NCBI GenBank assembly: GCA_963205075.1
Contig: CAUJIU010000022.1
Span: 1-41,617, forward strand
Origin: Pseudomonadota bacterium
Lineage (GTDB): Bacteria; Pseudomonadota; Alphaproteobacteria; Rhodobacterales; Rhodobacteraceae
Length of the DNA stretch: 41,617 nucleotides
Direction of reading: 5' to 3'
Position 1 is the first letter of the stretch. Each line of letters starts with the position of its first letter. Shown here piece after piece: positions 27,124 through 36,532 of this stretch. A program made the translations under genes and the position numbers. The notes below the pieces were generated by a model. That model had not been told where the DNA came from. It worked only from the letters and a program-made list of their open reading frames with translations, and searched no databases.

Positions 27124-28098
27124 ATGCTGCCGGATCCTCGCATCGCCTCTGCCGCGATGACGTTCGATGCGCTGGCCCGCCGCTGCGGGCTGGCCCCGGA
27201 GGGATTCACCGAGCGGCTGATCTGGCACAAGCAGGAGGCCGGGCGCAATCACGTGGTTGTGGAATACAGGCGCGGGCAGGTGCGGCTGGTGCTCAAGCAG
27301 GGCTTTGGCAAGGATACCACTGGGTTCCGCCCCGGAATCGAGATGCAGATGCGCGCGGCGCTGGCCCTGAAGGCATCGCCAACCGCGCACGCCCCCGAAG
27401 TGCTGGCACTGGATGAAGACACCGGCGCGGCGCTGATGCAGGCGGTCGAGGGCGAAACGCTGGACGAACTTCTGGCCGAAGGCGCCGACCCGCTGCCGCT
27501 GATCCGGCAGGCGGGTCTGTGGCTTGCGGCGTTTCATCGGGCGCTGGGCATCGAAAAGCGCTTCTTCCAGCCCAGGTTCATGCTCAATCACCTCGCAACC
27601 CACCACGAGCGCATTGCCGAAAAGCCGGCGCTGGTGGCCGAACCGGAGCTTTACCTTGCCTGCTCGGCGCAACTGTCCGATCTGGCCTTGCCCTATCACG
27701 GGCAACCGACGGTCTCGGCGGTGCGTCATGGCGATTACAACCTGCGCAACCTGATCATCGGGCCCGATGGCGCAACGGCGATCGACTTCAAGCCCGCGCA
27801 AACGGCCCCGGTCGGCTTCGATATCGTCCGCATCCTGCTGGACCATGCCACGCTCTATGGCGATCCGCAGAAAGCCTCGCGCGCAGGACTGGTCGATCCG
27901 GCCGTGCTGGGCGCGTTCTTTGCCGGCTATGATCTGGTGAATGCGCAGGACCCGTCGGTGCGGTTTCTGACCTGGGTGCAGTTCCTGACCGACTGGCGCG
28001 CCATCCCGGCTGACCCGGAGCGCCAGAGCCTGCGGCAAATGCAGCGCCTGGCGCGGATCACGGCGATGGCCCGCCGGGCCTTTGCCGTCAGGTCATGA
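27124..28098 (+). CDS. APH-fold phosphotransferase (aminoglycoside/choline-kinase-like)
   Basis: A 324-residue protein with the APH kinase fold. [10 protein letters not shown] near residue 55-65 supplies the ATP-binding lysine, [15 protein letters not shown] the catalytic HGDxxxxN motif (about residue 201-208), and [20 protein letters not shown] the metal-binding aspartate. It phosphorylates a small hydroxylated or amino substrate; resistance to aminoglycosides should not be assumed. Relatives in Rhodobacterales are unassigned. GGGGG lies 6 nt before the ATG. It is divergent from hslV across 105 bp, and its stop codon abuts the trxA terminator. Confidence 0.83.
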   Translation: MLPDPRIASAAMTFDALARRCGLAPEGFTERLIWHKQEAGRNHVVVEYRRGQVRLVLKQGFGKDTTGFRPGIEMQMRAALALKASPTAHAPEVLALDEDTGAALMQAVEGETLDELLAEGADPLPLIRQAGLWLAAFHRALGIEKRFFQPRFMLNHLATHHERIAEKPALVAEPELYLACSAQLSDLALPYHGQPTVSAVRHGDYNLRNLIIGPDGATAIDFKPAQTAPVGFDIVRILLDHATLYGDPQKASRAGLVDPAVLGAFFAGYDLVNAQDPSVRFLTWVQFLTDWRAIPADPERQSLRQMQRLARITAMARRAFAVRS

Positions 28099-28121
28099 AA
28101 AAGGGGCGCACAGGGCGCCCC
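28098..28121 (-). terminator. Rho-independent terminator of trxA
   Basis: Read leftward, a perfect 7-bp GC stem (GGGGCGC / GCGCCCC, arms 28121-28115 and 28109-28103, loop of five) is followed by five T. It lies 25 nt past the trxA stop and touches the stop codon of the convergent kinase gene. No U-run exists on the plus strand, so it should act mainly on trxA transcripts. Confidence 0.82.
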
Positions 28122-28146
28122 GGAATTCCGTGCATGCCATCATGCG

Positions 28147-28467
28147 TCAGATGGCGCTTTCGATCCAGCTTTGCAGCGCGGCCTTGGGCGCGGCGCCGGC
28201 GCGGTTCGAGACAACCTGACCGTCCTTGAACACGAACAGCGCCGGGATCCCGCGCACACCCATCTGGGCGGGCGAATTCGGGTTTTCGTCGACGTTTACC
28301 TTCACGACCTTGATCTTGCCGGCATATTCAGCGGCAATCTCTTCCAGGGCCGGGCCGATCATCTTGCAGGGGCCGCACCACTCTGCCCAGAAATCGACGA
28401 CGACGGGAATGGGCGACTGGCGCACTTCGGCGTCAAAAGTGGCATCGGTGACAGCGACGGTGGCCAT
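28147..28467 (-). CDS. trxA: Thioredoxin
   Basis: A 106-residue thioredoxin with the active site WCGPCKM (C31, C34) and the cis-proline segment [14 protein letters not shown]. It reduces disulfides in cytoplasmic enzymes such as ribonucleotide reductase. AAGGAG precedes the ATG by about 7 nt. The gene is 61 nt downstream of addA on the same strand, a typical alphaproteobacterial linkage, and it ends the cluster with an intrinsic terminator. Length and motifs are ordinary. Confidence 0.96.
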   Translation of the reverse strand: MATVAVTDATFDAEVRQSPIPVVVDFWAEWCGPCKMIGPALEEIAAEYAGKIKVVKVNVDENPNSPAQMGVRGIPALFVFKDGQVVSNRAGAAPKAALQSWIESAI

Positions 28468-28528
28468 TGCGGCTCTCCTTTTGGGGATATGGGTCGGGGG
28501 TGGAACCTAGGAAGCCCGCAAGGGATGG

Positions 28529-31500
28529 TCAAGGGCCGCCCGACCGCGCAAGCGCCTCGGTCAACAGGTGTTGCTGCAACGGCATCAAACGGGCCCGGGC
28601 GGTCCAGAGCAGCGCCGTCTCGACCCTGCGGTCGGGATAGACCTCGGCCAGCATCGCCGCATAGGCCGCCATCTGCCGCAACAGCCCGTCGGGCACCGCT
28701 GCGGGCTGGTCGGGAACCAGCCGATTGGTCTTGAAATCCACCGCCAGAACCCGGTCGGGCGTGACCACCAGCCGGTCGATCACGCCATGCATCCGGCGCC
28801 CCAGGACATCCGCGCTGATCGGAACCTCGGCGAGCGTGTCGGAGGCGAACAAGGGTTGCAGATCGGGCGCGTCCAGAAGGGCGATGGCGTCGGCCACCAG
28901 CTGGGCGGCCTCGTGCAGCGGCGGCGGGTCGTCCTGCCCGGCCATCAGCGCCAGCCCCGCCTCATGGCGCGCGGCGGGTGGTTCCAGCGGCAGCACCTCC
29001 AGCAGCAGGTGCATCAGGCGGCCATATTCCAGCGCCGCCCCGGCCTCGTCGGGGTCGGCATCGCCGGGCAGGACCTTGGCGCCGCCCAGCTGCGAGGGTG
29101 ACAGGGTGGCGCGCGAGGCCCTGTCGGGATCGGCCACATCCGGAAGGACCGGTGCAACAACCGGCGGGCGCGGCGGCGCAACGGCGGTTTCGAGCGGCAG
29201 CCCCGGCCAGTCGCCGAAAGCGTGGCGCTTGCCGGACCCGGACGGGAAGGCGCAATGGACGGCGCCCGCGCGCTCCATGCCTTCCGCGATCCAGCTGTGC
29301 CAGCATTCGGGCAGCGTCTTGGCCGTCCCGGCGGTACCGCAGGCAATCAGCCACTTCTCGGCCCGCGTCATGGCCACATAGAGCAGCCGCATCTCTTCCA
29401 GATCTTCGCGCTCGATCCTTGCGTCGTTCAGCGCCGCAATCTCCGGCGGAAGGTTTTCCTTCCGGCCTTTCCAGGACACGGCCTCGGCACCGGCTAGCAA
29501 CTTGCCGCCCACCGGGGCCTTTCGCGGGCCGGTGTCCGGCAGGAGGACGATCGGGGATTCGAGGCCCTTGGCGCCGTGAATGGTCATCACCCGCACCTCG
29601 CCGCCGCTGGCGTCAAGGCGGCGCTGCACTTCCACATCCTCGGACTGGAGCCAGTCGAGAAACCCGGTCAGCGACGGAACGTCGCGTTCTTCGTAGTCCA
29701 TGGCCTGCGCCAGCAGGGCATCGATGGAGTCCTCGACCTCGTGACCGAGCCGCGCCAACAGCCGCAGCCGCCCGCCATGTCGGGTCAGGATGCGCTCGAT
29801 CAGGTCATACGGGCGGTCGAAATCCACCCGCTCCAGGAGATCACCCAGAACCTGCAGGGTCGCCTCATGTTCCGGTGCTGCGCGCAGGGCCTGCCAGAGA
29901 TACATGCCCTCGGGCCTTGGTTGCGCCAGCGCGTAGAGTTGCTGCTCGGTCCAGCAGAACAGCGGCGAGCGCAGCGCGGCCGCCAGCGACAGATCATCCT
30001 CGGGCAGGACCAGAAACTGCAACAGCGCCAGGATATCCTTGACCACCAGCTCTTCGCAGATCTTGAGCCGGTCAGACCCGGCCACGCGCAGCCCCGCCGC
30101 CTTGCAGGCGCGGATGATGCCGTTGGACAATTCGCCACGGCTGCGCACCAGGATGAGGATATCGGCCTCGGTTATCGGGCGGCGGGACAGCGCCCCGGTC
30201 TCGCGGTCTTGCAGCGGGATGGTCTCTTGCGAGACCATGCGCCTGACCTCGGCGGCGACCATGTTCGCCAGTTCCAGCTTGTCGCTGCGGCGGCCCATGA
30301 TGTCGGTCGGAATGTACCATTCGGGCCGCTCGGCGTCGGGGGCGGCGGACCCGGTCAGCGGCCAGAGATCGACCCGCCCGGGAAGCTCTTGCAGGAAGGG
30401 TTCGTGGGTGACCGGCTCGCCCGCGCCGGCATTGGGCGCACCGGCAAAGGTCTGATCGACCACGGCCAGAATCGCCGGACTGGACCGGAAGGAATGGTGC
30501 AGGCCAAGTTGATTGAGGCTGCCGCCGATGCGGTCGAACGCGGTGGCGAAATGGGCTTGCATCAGATCGAAGGCCACCGGATCGGCGCCCTGAAACGAGT
30601 AGATCGACTGCTTCTTGTCGCCCACCACAAAGACCGTGCGCTCGACCCCGCTGCGGGCGCCGTCACCGGCGGCAAATTCCTGCGTGAGGCTGCGGATCAG
30701 GTCCCATTGCGCCGGACTTGTGTCCTGGGCCTCGTCGATCAGCACATGGTCGATGCCGCCATCCAGCCGGTAGAGCACCCAGGCGGCAACGCTGGGGTCG
30801 TTCAGCAGCCGCCGCGCCAGCCGGATCTGGTCATCGAAATCCAGAACTCCGCGGTCGCGCTTGATGGTCTGGAACCGGGCCAGGAACTCGGCGGCGAAAG
30901 CGTGAAGATCACGGTTGATCGCGTGCATGTCCAGCCGCCGGAGCAGGCTGAAGGCTTCGGCCACCCGGTCCATCCAGGCGTGGATCTCGGGGGCGATCGG
31001 GGCTATCAGCGGCACGATATTGGTGCTGCCGGAAGGCGGATAGTTCGACGATTTGGACAGACCGCTCTTGGCATAGAGGAACTGCTTCGACAGCGCATCG
31101 AATGCCGCCCGATTGGGCCGAGACAGGTCCAGCGCGGCAATATCGCGGGCGATGGCATGGAATGACTTTGCCACCGCGGCGTCGCGGAACGCGTGCGAGA
31201 ACTTGCGCGACAGGTCCGGCTCGGTCCCGTCGAAGGCAGTGGCGATGGCTCCGGCCTCGGTCATGCCGTCGGGCAGCCCGACCAGCCGCCGCAGCTCGGC
31301 CTCGGTCCTGGGCGGCAGGAACAGCTCCAGATGGCTGACGATTTCCTTGGTCAGCTTGGTCAGGTCATCGTCGGTCGAGATGTGCCGCACCAGCCGTTCG
31401 ACCAGTGCTGCATGCGGGCCCATAGCCATCGCCTCGACCACCTCGGCCCGCAACTGCGCCGAGGCCTTGTCGTCCAGCTCCTTGAAGCGCGGGCTGACCC

Positions 31501-31918
31501 CGGCCTCCAGCGGAAAGCTGCGCAGGATGGCGGCGCAGAAGGCGTGGATGGTGCGGATGCGCAGGCCACCGGGCGTTTCGACCGCGCGGGCAAACAGCGT
31601 GCGGGCACGGCGCAACTGCTCGGTGTCAATCTGGCCCCGGGTGCCGAGCGCGTTCAGCGCCTGCCGCAGATCGGTATCGGGCAGCATCGCCCATTTGCCC
31701 AGGCCCTGAAACAGCCGGTTCTGCATCTCGGCGGCGGCGGCCTTGGTATAGGTCATGCACAGGATGTTCTGCGGCTCGGTCCCGGCCAGCAAGAGCCGCG
31801 CCACCCGGTCGGTCAGCACCTTGGTCTTGCCCGACCCGGCATTGGCGCCAAGCCAGACCGAAACGGCCGGATCGGAGGCCTCGTTCTGGCGCTGGGCGGC
31901 GGGGGTCACGGGGGTCAC
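28529..31918 (-). CDS. addA: AddA, double-strand break repair helicase-nuclease
   Basis: A 1129-residue UvrD-like helicase with a C-terminal RecB-type nuclease. WLGANAGSGKTKVLTDR near residue 20-36 is the P-loop; HVLIDEAQDTSPAQWDLI is motif II, ERTVFVVGDKKQSIYSFQGADP motif III, VRVMTIHGAKGLESPIVLL motif V, and RLLYVAMTRAEKWL motif VI. The nuclease signature RVLAVDFKTNRL is near residue 1075. With AddB it resects broken ends and loads RecA. I chose GTG 31918, which overlaps the addB stop (GTGA); the open frame further upstream runs within addB and is rejected. A second GTG three codons later is also possible. Confidence 0.94.
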   Translation of the reverse strand: MTPVTPAAQRQNEASDPAVSVWLGANAGSGKTKVLTDRVARLLLAGTEPQNILCMTYTKAAAAEMQNRLFQGLGKWAMLPDTDLRQALNALGTRGQIDTEQLRRARTLFARAVETPGGLRIRTIHAFCAAILRSFPLEAGVSPRFKELDDKASAQLRAEVVEAMAMGPHAALVERLVRHISTDDDLTKLTKEIVSHLELFLPPRTEAELRRLVGLPDGMTEAGAIATAFDGTEPDLSRKFSHAFRDAAVAKSFHAIARDIAALDLSRPNRAAFDALSKQFLYAKSGLSKSSNYPPSGSTNIVPLIAPIAPEIHAWMDRVAEAFSLLRRLDMHAINRDLHAFAAEFLARFQTIKRDRGVLDFDDQIRLARRLLNDPSVAAWVLYRLDGGIDHVLIDEAQDTSPAQWDLIRSLTQEFAAGDGARSGVERTVFVVGDKKQSIYSFQGADPVAFDLMQAHFATAFDRIGGSLNQLGLHHSFRSSPAILAVVDQTFAGAPNAGAGEPVTHEPFLQELPGRVDLWPLTGSAAPDAERPEWYIPTDIMGRRSDKLELANMVAAEVRRMVSQETIPLQDRETGALSRRPITEADILILVRSRGELSNGIIRACKAAGLRVAGSDRLKICEELVVKDILALLQFLVLPEDDLSLAAALRSPLFCWTEQQLYALAQPRPEGMYLWQALRAAPEHEATLQVLGDLLERVDFDRPYDLIERILTRHGGRLRLLARLGHEVEDSIDALLAQAMDYEERDVPSLTGFLDWLQSEDVEVQRRLDASGGEVRVMTIHGAKGLESPIVLLPDTGPRKAPVGGKLLAGAEAVSWKGRKENLPPEIAALNDARIEREDLEEMRLLYVAMTRAEKWLIACGTAGTAKTLPECWHSWIAEGMERAGAVHCAFPSGSGKRHAFGDWPGLPLETAVAPPRPPVVAPVLPDVADPDRASRATLSPSQLGGAKVLPGDADPDEAGAALEYGRLMHLLLEVLPLEPPAARHEAGLALMAGQDDPPPLHEAAQLVADAIALLDAPDLQPLFASDTLAEVPISADVLGRRMHGVIDRLVVTPDRVLAVDFKTNRLVPDQPAAVPDGLLRQMAAYAAMLAEVYPDRRVETALLWTARARLMPLQQHLLTEALARSGGP

Positions 31919-34881
31919 GCCAGGTCCTCCGGCGCGAAGGCATCGGCGATGTCCCACTCGCCAAATCGCGCAAGCTGGTCGTAGTCGCCGCCGAAATGCT
32001 GCGGCTCGGATGCCATATGCGCCGAGTAGCCGCGGCGCGGATCTTCCCATGCCCGGATGAGGCGGATCAGGTCCTGCCACACCTTGTCCGGCGGCGCATC
32101 GGCCAGCGGGGCGGCGACCGATTTGCCATCGGCCTTGAGGCTCACATATTCGGCATGGGCAACCCTGGCTTCGCCGATCGCCGCAAAGGCCCCCCTTTCG
32201 ATCATCGGCGCCTCGATCAGAAGTTGCTTGGTGAAGAATTTCTGTTTCTTGATGTCCGGAGCATCGCTGCTCTTGTAATCATAGACACTGACAAGGCCGT
32301 TTTCGTCCCTGTCGATGCGATCGGCCTTGCCGATGATCCGCATCGACAGGCCCGGCAGATCGATCTCGCCGCGCGCTTCCAGCGCCAGAACCTGCCCGCG
32401 CGCCTGTCTTTCCACTTCGCCCTCAAGAAACTCGGGCACCACGCGCTCCAGCCGTGCCAGCCAGATCTGCCGCACTGTCGGCCAGGGGCATTGTTCCTCA
32501 AACACCTTCTCGCCGATCGCCATCAGGTCAGCCGCGGCGCCGGGCGCGCGCGGGTCAGGACGTGCCGCGATGAACAGTTCGACGATCCGGTGCAGGGCGG
32601 TGCCAAGCCGGGGCGCATCGGCCGTGGCGGTCAGCGGGTCGAGTCGTTGCAGGCGCAAGACACGGCGGGCATAGATCGCGTAGGGGTCGCGCAGCAGCGT
32701 CTCGATCTCGGTCACCGACAGCCGGCGCGGGCGGACCGCCACCGGCGGGCGCGGCGACGGGCGCGGTGCGGAGGCAATGCGCAACGGGGGTGTCTGCGCC
32801 TCGGGGACCGACAGCGCGCGCGAACGGTCGAGCCAGTCCTGACCGCGCCCGCGCATGGTGTCGAGCCAGCGCGTGCCGGCCTGCTTGTCCAGCCCGCCCA
32901 GCAGGTTGACGATCCGGTTGAGCCAGCGCGAGGCCACGGTCTCGGACTCGGATCCCCGCTTTGACCGGCTGAGCCAGATCTCTTTCGCGGCTGCCGCCTG
33001 CTGGAAGTCATGCGCGGACAGACCCACCTGCCGCTCCGGCGACAGCAGCCCCGCATCGCGCCGCATCGCGCGGTTGAGCCACGGATCGGCGCCGGGCGCC
33101 GGCGGCCAGACATCTTCGTTGAGCCCGGCCAGAATGATCAGATCGGCACTCTGGACCCGGGCTTCCAGCGTGCCCCAGATGCGGATATCGGGATGGCCGA
33201 TGTCGGGGCGGCGCACTTCTTCTCTGGCAATGATACCGGCAAAAAACCCTGTATAGTCTCTGTTTGTCAGCTGCCCCGCGACCGGAGCCGCCTCTTGCAA
33301 GGCGTCGCACATCGCCTGGGCGCGGCGGCCTGCCGCCTCGTCCCAGAGCCCGCCTGAACCATCACGCCCGGGCCCCGCCGCCAGCGCCCCGGCCAGCGCG
33401 ACATGCGCGCGGACATGGTCGGCAAGCGGAGCCGGATCTGGCGAAGACGTGGTGCAGCAAAGCCCGGTGACCCAGTCGAGCCAGGCGGCCCGCCCCGCAT
33501 CACCCTTGGCGAAACCGGCGAGCGTCTGCGCGTCAGGAAAGGGCACGCCCTTGCGGCGGATGAACAGCTCCAGCTCGCGGCTGTTGAGCAGATGCTGGCC
33601 CCGATCGGGATGGCCGGACAGCATCAGCGGGTGCCGCAGCAGCGCCAGCAGCCGCGCGGCGGTCAGCGGCATCGCCCGCAGGTCAGCCACCTGGCGCAGG
33701 AAGCGGCCAGGGGCGGACTGGGCGAGCGGCGTGCCGGCGCTGTCATCGGCCACCAGGCGCCATTTCTCCAGCGCAGCGGCAACGCGGCGGGTCAGCAGGC
33801 GGTCAGGCGTGATGAGGGCGGCGGTCTCGCCGTTTTCGACCGCCTCGCGCAGGCGCAGGGCGATGGCCGCGGCCTCGTCGCGCTGGGTGGGCGCCTCGAT
33901 CAGGGTTACCCCCGACGTCGCCGCGCCCAGATCGCCCAGCCCCGGCCCTTCGGACAGCCACTGGTCGGTGACCGGGGCGGGGCGCAGCGCCAGCGAAATC
34001 AGCGCGTTGCGGGGTGCGGCGGGCGGGGCAAGGCCAGCGTCCCACGGCGCCACCTGATCGCGCACCAGCCCCAAAGCGGCCATGCGCAGGGCGTGGCGGT
34101 GCTGGGGATGCTCCTCGGTTCCGCCATTGGCGATCATGAAATCATAGACCTGCTGCGGCAGGTCGAAGTCGAAGCCCGGCAAGATGACCGCGCCCTGCGG
34201 CAGGCGGGCAACGGCGTCCATGAACAGCGCCGTGGTGCCACGGGATCCGGTGGTGCCGACGACCAGAACGGGATGCAGCGGCGGATCCCGATGCCACGCC
34301 GCGATCCGCGCCTCGACCACCAGCCTGCGGCGGCGCTCGGCGTCGGGCGGGCCACCGGCGGCATCGAAATACCGGGCGATGATGTCGAGAAACCGTTGCG
34401 TCCGCGCCCAATGGGCCGAATGGGCGCCCGTATCCAGCGCGGCGAGCGCCTCGGGGCTGACCTTTTCGCCCTGCATCTCCTCGAGCAGCGTGGCGAGGCT
34501 GTCGGACAGATCGAAAATGGCCGAACGCGGCGCCAGATCGGGCTCGGCCTCGATCAGCGCGGTGACGAAGCGCGACAGTTCGAGACGACGGCGCAGCGGC
34601 GAGGCGGCGGCCGGCACCGGGCCCTCCGCCCCGATCAGCGGGTCATGCGCCAGATCGGCGATCAGCCGGATCCGTGGCAGCAGGCCGGGCGGGCCCTGGT
34701 CGAACACCTCGCGCAGTCGCCGCTGCATGCGGCCGGTATTGACGAAGATCTCGATGCCCGCGATCTCATGCGGCTGCATCCCGGCGCAGCGCCCGCGCAG
34801 ACCGCCGACCACGGCGCAGGAATAGTCGATGCCGGGCGCAACGCCGAACAGCCTTGGAGCGGTCTGGGGGGCAAAAATCAT
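31915..34881 (-). CDS. addB: AddB, double-strand break repair protein (alphaproteobacterial type)
   Basis: A 988-residue AddB of the alphaproteobacterial type. It starts MIFAPQTAPRLFGVAPGID and has VLVVGTTGSRGTTALFMDAVARLPQGAVILPGFD, the degenerate helicase-like segment. The C-terminal nuclease domain begins with LSVTEIETLLRDPYAIYARRVL and includes VSVYDYKSSD. I see no clustered cysteines of the FeS type near the nuclease end, as is usual in this branch. The ATG overlaps the murU stop by 4 nt and the stop overlaps addA. The start at 34881 is preferred over 34950, which lies in the murU coding region. Confidence 0.93.
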   Translation of the reverse strand: MIFAPQTAPRLFGVAPGIDYSCAVVGGLRGRCAGMQPHEIAGIEIFVNTGRMQRRLREVFDQGPPGLLPRIRLIADLAHDPLIGAEGPVPAAASPLRRRLELSRFVTALIEAEPDLAPRSAIFDLSDSLATLLEEMQGEKVSPEALAALDTGAHSAHWARTQRFLDIIARYFDAAGGPPDAERRRRLVVEARIAAWHRDPPLHPVLVVGTTGSRGTTALFMDAVARLPQGAVILPGFDFDLPQQVYDFMIANGGTEEHPQHRHALRMAALGLVRDQVAPWDAGLAPPAAPRNALISLALRPAPVTDQWLSEGPGLGDLGAATSGVTLIEAPTQRDEAAAIALRLREAVENGETAALITPDRLLTRRVAAALEKWRLVADDSAGTPLAQSAPGRFLRQVADLRAMPLTAARLLALLRHPLMLSGHPDRGQHLLNSRELELFIRRKGVPFPDAQTLAGFAKGDAGRAAWLDWVTGLCCTTSSPDPAPLADHVRAHVALAGALAAGPGRDGSGGLWDEAAGRRAQAMCDALQEAAPVAGQLTNRDYTGFFAGIIAREEVRRPDIGHPDIRIWGTLEARVQSADLIILAGLNEDVWPPAPGADPWLNRAMRRDAGLLSPERQVGLSAHDFQQAAAAKEIWLSRSKRGSESETVASRWLNRIVNLLGGLDKQAGTRWLDTMRGRGQDWLDRSRALSVPEAQTPPLRIASAPRPSPRPPVAVRPRRLSVTEIETLLRDPYAIYARRVLRLQRLDPLTATADAPRLGTALHRIVELFIAARPDPRAPGAAADLMAIGEKVFEEQCPWPTVRQIWLARLERVVPEFLEGEVERQARGQVLALEARGEIDLPGLSMRIIGKADRIDRDENGLVSVYDYKSSDAPDIKKQKFFTKQLLIEAPMIERGAFAAIGEARVAHAEYVSLKADGKSVAAPLADAPPDKVWQDLIRLIRAWEDPRRGYSAHMASEPQHFGGDYDQLARFGEWDIADAFAPEDLA

Positions 34882-35558
34882 GACTGGTCCAACATGGCTT
34901 CGGCAACGGCGATGCTTTCCGGGCGGCCGACATCGCACCAGTGGCCGCAAAATTGCTGGCCGTGCAATGTGCCTCTCTGCGCCAGCAGGTCCCAGACCCG
35001 GTTGAGCGAAAAGACCGGGTCGGGGACGGCATGCAGGACATCGGGCCGGATGATCTGGGCCCCGGTGTAGATCATCGGCCCGCCGCGGGTCAGGCGCCCG
35101 TCGGGCCCGAGCGTGAAGTCGCCCGCGCCGGAATGCCCCGACGCCCGTTCCGGCGGGGCGAGGCTCAGCAGCGCCTCGCTCCGGTCAGGCGACCAGGCTT
35201 CAAGAAGCTGGAGGATCGGGTTGGCGCCGCGCCAGACGGCATCGGTATTGAGCGTCAGCACCGGCCCGGGACCAAGCGCAGTCAGCGCGTTGCGCAACCC
35301 GCCGCCGGTGTCCAGAAGCTGGCCATCCTCGCGGCAGAACACGATGTCCTGCCCGGCAAGATGCGCCTCGATCATCGCGGGCAGGTAGTGAAGGTTGACC
35401 GCGATCCGGCGCGGGCTGGCTTCGCTGGCGATCTCGAGCGCGTGGTCGATCAGCGCCTTGCCGGCAACCCGGATCAGCGGCTTGGGCCGGGTGCGGGTCA
35501 GCGCGCCCATGCGGGTGCCCAGGCCGGCGGCAAACAGCAGGATTGCTGGGGCCGTCAT
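34878..35558 (-). CDS. murU: Nucleotidyltransferase, predicted MurNAc-1-phosphate uridylyltransferase (MurU)
   Basis: A 226-residue sugar-phosphate nucleotidyltransferase. The opening AILLFAAGLGTRMGALTRTRPKPLIRVAGKALIDH is the nucleotide-binding signature (GLGTRM...RPKPL). VLTLNTDAVW supplies the metal-binding aspartate and CDVGRPES the C-terminal product-site motif. MurU makes UDP-MurNAc from MurNAc-1-phosphate in the recycling pathway that bypasses de novo synthesis. The call leans on the adjacent AmgK-like kinase, its usual partner; a related guanylyltransferase activity is the alternative. Overlaps both amgK and addB by 4 nt. Confidence 0.8.
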   Translation of the reverse strand: MTAPAILLFAAGLGTRMGALTRTRPKPLIRVAGKALIDHALEIASEASPRRIAVNLHYLPAMIEAHLAGQDIVFCREDGQLLDTGGGLRNALTALGPGPVLTLNTDAVWRGANPILQLLEAWSPDRSEALLSLAPPERASGHSGAGDFTLGPDGRLTRGGPMIYTGAQIIRPDVLHAVPDPVFSLNRVWDLLAQRGTLHGQQFCGHWCDVGRPESIAVAEAMLDQS

Positions 35559-36532
35559 GCGAAATTGGCCTTGTCAGACACTGATTCCGGGTCAAGACCC
35601 CCGTCACCCAGCAGCATGGAAAGCGGTTTCAGCGCCGGGTGGCGCAGGTCGGTTTTCAGGTGCGTCAGCGTCGTTGGCATATAGCCAAGATAGCTGCTGC
35701 GACCCGACTGGCCCAGCGCGGCAAAGATGCCCAGAATGCGCAGGTTGCGCAGGACAGCCATCACCGCGAAGGCGGCGGCGGTCTCGGGCCGGGGTGCGCC
35801 GGTTGCCGTGGCGAAATGGTCGATCATGGCCTCGGCAAGCTCCGCGCCGGGGTCGCGCCGCGCATCGCGCAGCAGCGAGGCGAGGTCATAGGTCGGGTGG
35901 GCGCGGATCGCGTCCTGGAAATCCAGCAACCCGACGCGGTCGAGGCCCGTGCGCTCGGGCCGCCAGATCAGGTTCTCGGCATGGTAGTCGCGCAACGACA
36001 GGACCGGATCGCCCCCGCAATGCGCGCCCATCTGCGCGGCTAACTCGCTGACAATCGGCTCGCGCAAATCCGTGGGCATGCCGGTCGCGTAATGGGCAAA
36101 GAACGGCTCCAGCATCTGCGCGACACCGTCGGGCGCCAGGGTGGTCAGGTCCGGCGGCGCGGGATGGCGGCCGAGTTCGGTCAGCACATCGACCGCGGCG
36201 CGGTAGAGCGTGGCCGGATCGGCATTCCGGCGGTCGATCCAGGCGGCGAAGTGATCGGGGCCCAGGTCTGAGAGCACGGCAAGGCCCTGACCGGCATCGG
36301 CCCTGAGGATTTCGGGTGCCGACAGGCCGCAGCCGCGCAGGTGGCCGGCGATGCGGATGAATCGCTCCAGCGTGCTTCCCGGGGCATCCTCGACTAGGAT
36401 CACGGTTTCGCCGGCCGGGCCGGTGGCGCGCCAGTAGCGCCGGTGCGACGCATCGCCGGCCATCGGCGCCCGCGCCCAGGTTTCCCAGCGGGTGCCGGAC
36501 AGGAACCGGGCCAGGCGGGTCTCAGCCGCCAT
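35555..36532 (-). CDS. amgK: APH-fold kinase, predicted MurNAc/GlcNAc anomeric kinase (AmgK)
   Basis: A 325-residue APH-fold kinase. DASHRRYWRATGP near residue 27-39 is typical of the AmgK group, SLRDYHAENLIWRP near 195 holds the catalytic aspartate and asparagine (RDYHAEN in place of HGDxxxxN), and VGLLDFQDAIRAHPTYDLASLL the second metal site. AmgK phosphorylates C1 of MurNAc for MurU. The start overlaps tsaE by 11 nt and the stop overlaps murU by 4 nt. Together they imply a recycling route for muropeptides, such as those made by MltA. Other members of that route are not in this window. Confidence 0.8.
   Translation of the reverse strand: MAAETRLARFLSGTRWETWARAPMAGDASHRRYWRATGPAGETVILVEDAPGSTLERFIRIAGHLRGCGLSAPEILRADAGQGLAVLSDLGPDHFAAWIDRRNADPATLYRAAVDVLTELGRHPAPPDLTTLAPDGVAQMLEPFFAHYATGMPTDLREPIVSELAAQMGAHCGGDPVLSLRDYHAENLIWRPERTGLDRVGLLDFQDAIRAHPTYDLASLLRDARRDPGAELAEAMIDHFATATGAPRPETAAAFAVMAVLRNLRILGIFAALGQSGRSSYLGYMPTTLTHLKTDLRHPALKPLSMLLGDGGLDPESVSDKANFA

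Noticed and set aside
29576-31165. 529-codon frame antisense to addA
   Set aside because: AddA helicase motifs lie on the opposite strand in the correct order; nothing recognisable in this frame.
33403-35070. 555-codon frame antisense to addB
   Set aside because: No domain, and composition typical of a shadow frame. AddB on the other strand fits its family.
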